A stretch of 6,281 nucleotides of DNA, from positions 1 through 6,281 of the forward strand of contig DAOTUD010000200.1 of assembly GCA_034437275.1 (NCBI GenBank), given 5' to 3'. The DNA is from TC-15 sp034437275 (GTDB lineage: Bacteria; Chloroflexota; Anaerolineae; Aggregatilineales; Aggregatilineaceae). The stretch's first letter is position 1, and each line of letters starts with the position of its first letter. Position numbers and translations under genes: made by a program. The notes under the pieces are model-generated. The model had not been told where the DNA came from, did not search any database, and saw only the letters and a list, made by a program, of their open reading frames with translations. Positions 5,266-6,281 of this stretch are shown here, piece after piece.

Positions 5266-6237
5266 ATGTGTAAACGTCATGCATGTATCGGTCTTGTACT
5301 AACACTTATCATCGCTTTATTCGTGTTCCCCCTGCCGAGCAAGGCTGTCTCGCCCTCGAACCTGGAGGGGTGGGTCATCGCCCCAGTTGGCTCCGCCCCG
5401 TACACGTTCGCCGCCGGACCGGGCACGCCGCCGCTGGGGGCCGGCAGCCTGCACATCGCCATCACCGGCCCCGGGCAGAAGTTCTATATGTTCCGGACCT
5501 TCAGCGGCCTGGAAGGCTGCGCGCTGCAGTCGGTCACCTATGGGCTGTACAACGCCCCGGCCTCGACCGTGGCCACCAGCGAATATTACGCCAACATCCT
5601 CATCGATCAGGTCGCCAACGGGATCGGAACCTTCAGCAACGGTTATTTTGACTGCGCCTACGATTACGTACCGGGGCCGCTGGCAGCGGGCGTCTGGCAC
5701 ACCGTCGGGCCTGACTCTGGTTTCACCGGGTGGGCCAAAATCACCGGCAACCCGAGCTGCCCCACCTCGCTGGGCGGGCTGGCGGCGGGCGATTTACTGC
5801 TGGCGATAGCGATGAACGCCGGGCAGCAGTTTCACGACACCGACATTGGGCTGGATGGGGCGTTCGACAACGTGGTGATCACCACATCCTGCGGGCCGAT
5901 CGTCTTCGACTTCGAGCCGGATGCCACCCCGGATGATCCTGCCGCCACGACCGACGCAACCATGCCGGGCTGCGACATGCTGCCGCTGCCGGAAGATGCC
6001 GTCGTGGGCAAGTTCGTCGAAACCACGCCGCTGTACTTCCAGCCATCGGCTGATTCCGGCACGGTGCACATCATGGCCGCCGGGAAGTCGCTGTGGGTGT
6101 ACGGCCTGGACGCCTCCGAGCAGTACTACCAGGTGCAGCTTAGCTGCGGGCTGTATTGGGTCCCGCGTGAAAGCATCGGGCCGAACTACGACGACGTGTG
6201 GAACGGCACGCCGCTGCCGACGACCATCGTCGAGTAG
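5266..6237 (+). CDS. Secreted two-domain protein: beta-rich N-terminal domain plus SH3-like C-terminal domain
   Basis: A 323-residue exported protein of unknown function. Residues 1-27 form a classical signal peptide: MCKRHA, a hydrophobic core (7-24), and SKA with cleavage probably before Val28; there is no lipobox. Residues about 30-218 are rich in Gly, aromatic and alternating hydrophobic residues (GWVIAP, GSLHIAITGPGQKFYMFRTF, ANILID, DGAFDNVVIT, IVFDFEP) and look like a lectin- or carbohydrate-binding-type beta-sandwich, which is inference. A Pro/Asp/Thr-rich linker (219-233) leads to a bacterial SH3-like domain (about 240-305) containing VVGKFVETTPLYFQP, GKSLWVYGLD, YYQVQLSCGLYWVP. Six cysteines after the signal (85, 130, 165, 209, 236, 294) could form disulfides outside the cell; 236 and 294 bracket the SH3-like domain. 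No catalytic motif is seen. Starting at 5266 gives the best ribosome-binding site and the cleanest signal peptide. A cell-surface or matrix binding role is plausible but unproven. Confidence 0.85.
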   Translation: MCKRHACIGLVLTLIIALFVFPLPSKAVSPSNLEGWVIAPVGSAPYTFAAGPGTPPLGAGSLHIAITGPGQKFYMFRTFSGLEGCALQSVTYGLYNAPASTVATSEYYANILIDQVANGIGTFSNGYFDCAYDYVPGPLAAGVWHTVGPDSGFTGWAKITGNPSCPTSLGGLAAGDLLLAIAMNAGQQFHDTDIGLDGAFDNVVITTSCGPIVFDFEPDATPDDPAATTDATMPGCDMLPLPEDAVVGKFVETTPLYFQPSADSGTVHIMAAGKSLWVYGLDASEQYYQVQLSCGLYWVPRESIGPNYDDVWNGTPLPTTIVE

Positions 6238-6281
6238 CGCGCACATAACGCCAGCATAACCAATCACCGCGCGGGGCAGGT

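Noticed and set aside
1..6281. A CRISPR array, tRNA, rRNA, toxin-antitoxin pair or defence island
   Set aside because: I saw no regularly spaced direct repeats, no tRNA-like cloverleaf, no rRNA signature sequence and no small paired genes. The gene content is ordinary metabolism, transport and surface protein.
6238..6281. A possible CGCGC inverted pair after the last gene
   Set aside because: Five-base arms about 30 bases apart in G+C-rich DNA are expected by chance, and no T-run follows before the window ends.

Overview
This 6.3 kb window is G+C-rich bacterial chromosome. It has five complete protein genes, short A+T-richer promoter gaps and, at the left edge, the first codons of an insertion-sequence transposase. 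Gene style suggests a Chloroflexota (Anaerolineae-like) genome: the secreted protein's C-terminal domain with its GCD...LSCGLYWVP pattern, the C-rich/G-rich intergenic hairpins and the transposase N-terminus are all reminiscent of that phylum. That placement is inference from recall, because no rRNA or marker gene is present.

Layout, left to right. (1) Positions 1-86, minus strand: the start of a transposase running off the window, with its probable IS end in 87-130. (2) 158-1063, minus strand: an alpha/beta-hydrolase of the haloalkane dehalogenase/epoxide hydrolase type with an intact Asp-Asp-His triad. (3) 1064-1329: a divergent control region with a perfect 8-bp dyad over the hydrolase promoter and two GC-rich hairpins. 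(4) 1330-2322, plus strand: a PfkB-family sugar kinase, most like fructokinase. (5) 2323-2515: a convergent gap with hairpins and a C9 run. (6) 2516-3955, minus strand: a 14-helix DHA2-type MFS drug exporter. (7) 3956-4072: a compact divergent promoter region. (8) 4073-5050, plus strand: a cytoplasmic protein shaped like the HExxH putative zinc peptidases (DUF2268/DUF5700 style) but with the key residues replaced. (9) 5071-5103: a probable terminator, followed by an A+T-rich leader. (10) 5266-6237, plus strand: a secreted two-domain protein with a beta-rich N-terminal domain and an SH3-like C-terminal domain.

The genes do not form an operon. Each has its own leader and ribosome-binding site, and strands alternate (minus, plus, minus, plus, plus). 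No shared pathway is evident; sugar phosphorylation, hydrolysis or detoxification of a small molecule, and drug export are typical single-gene accessory functions. No convincing new multi-gene system is visible. The items most worth following up are the apparent pseudo-metallopeptidase at 4073-5050, the operator-like dyad at 1102-1125 and the closely packed divergent -10 elements at 3999-4021.
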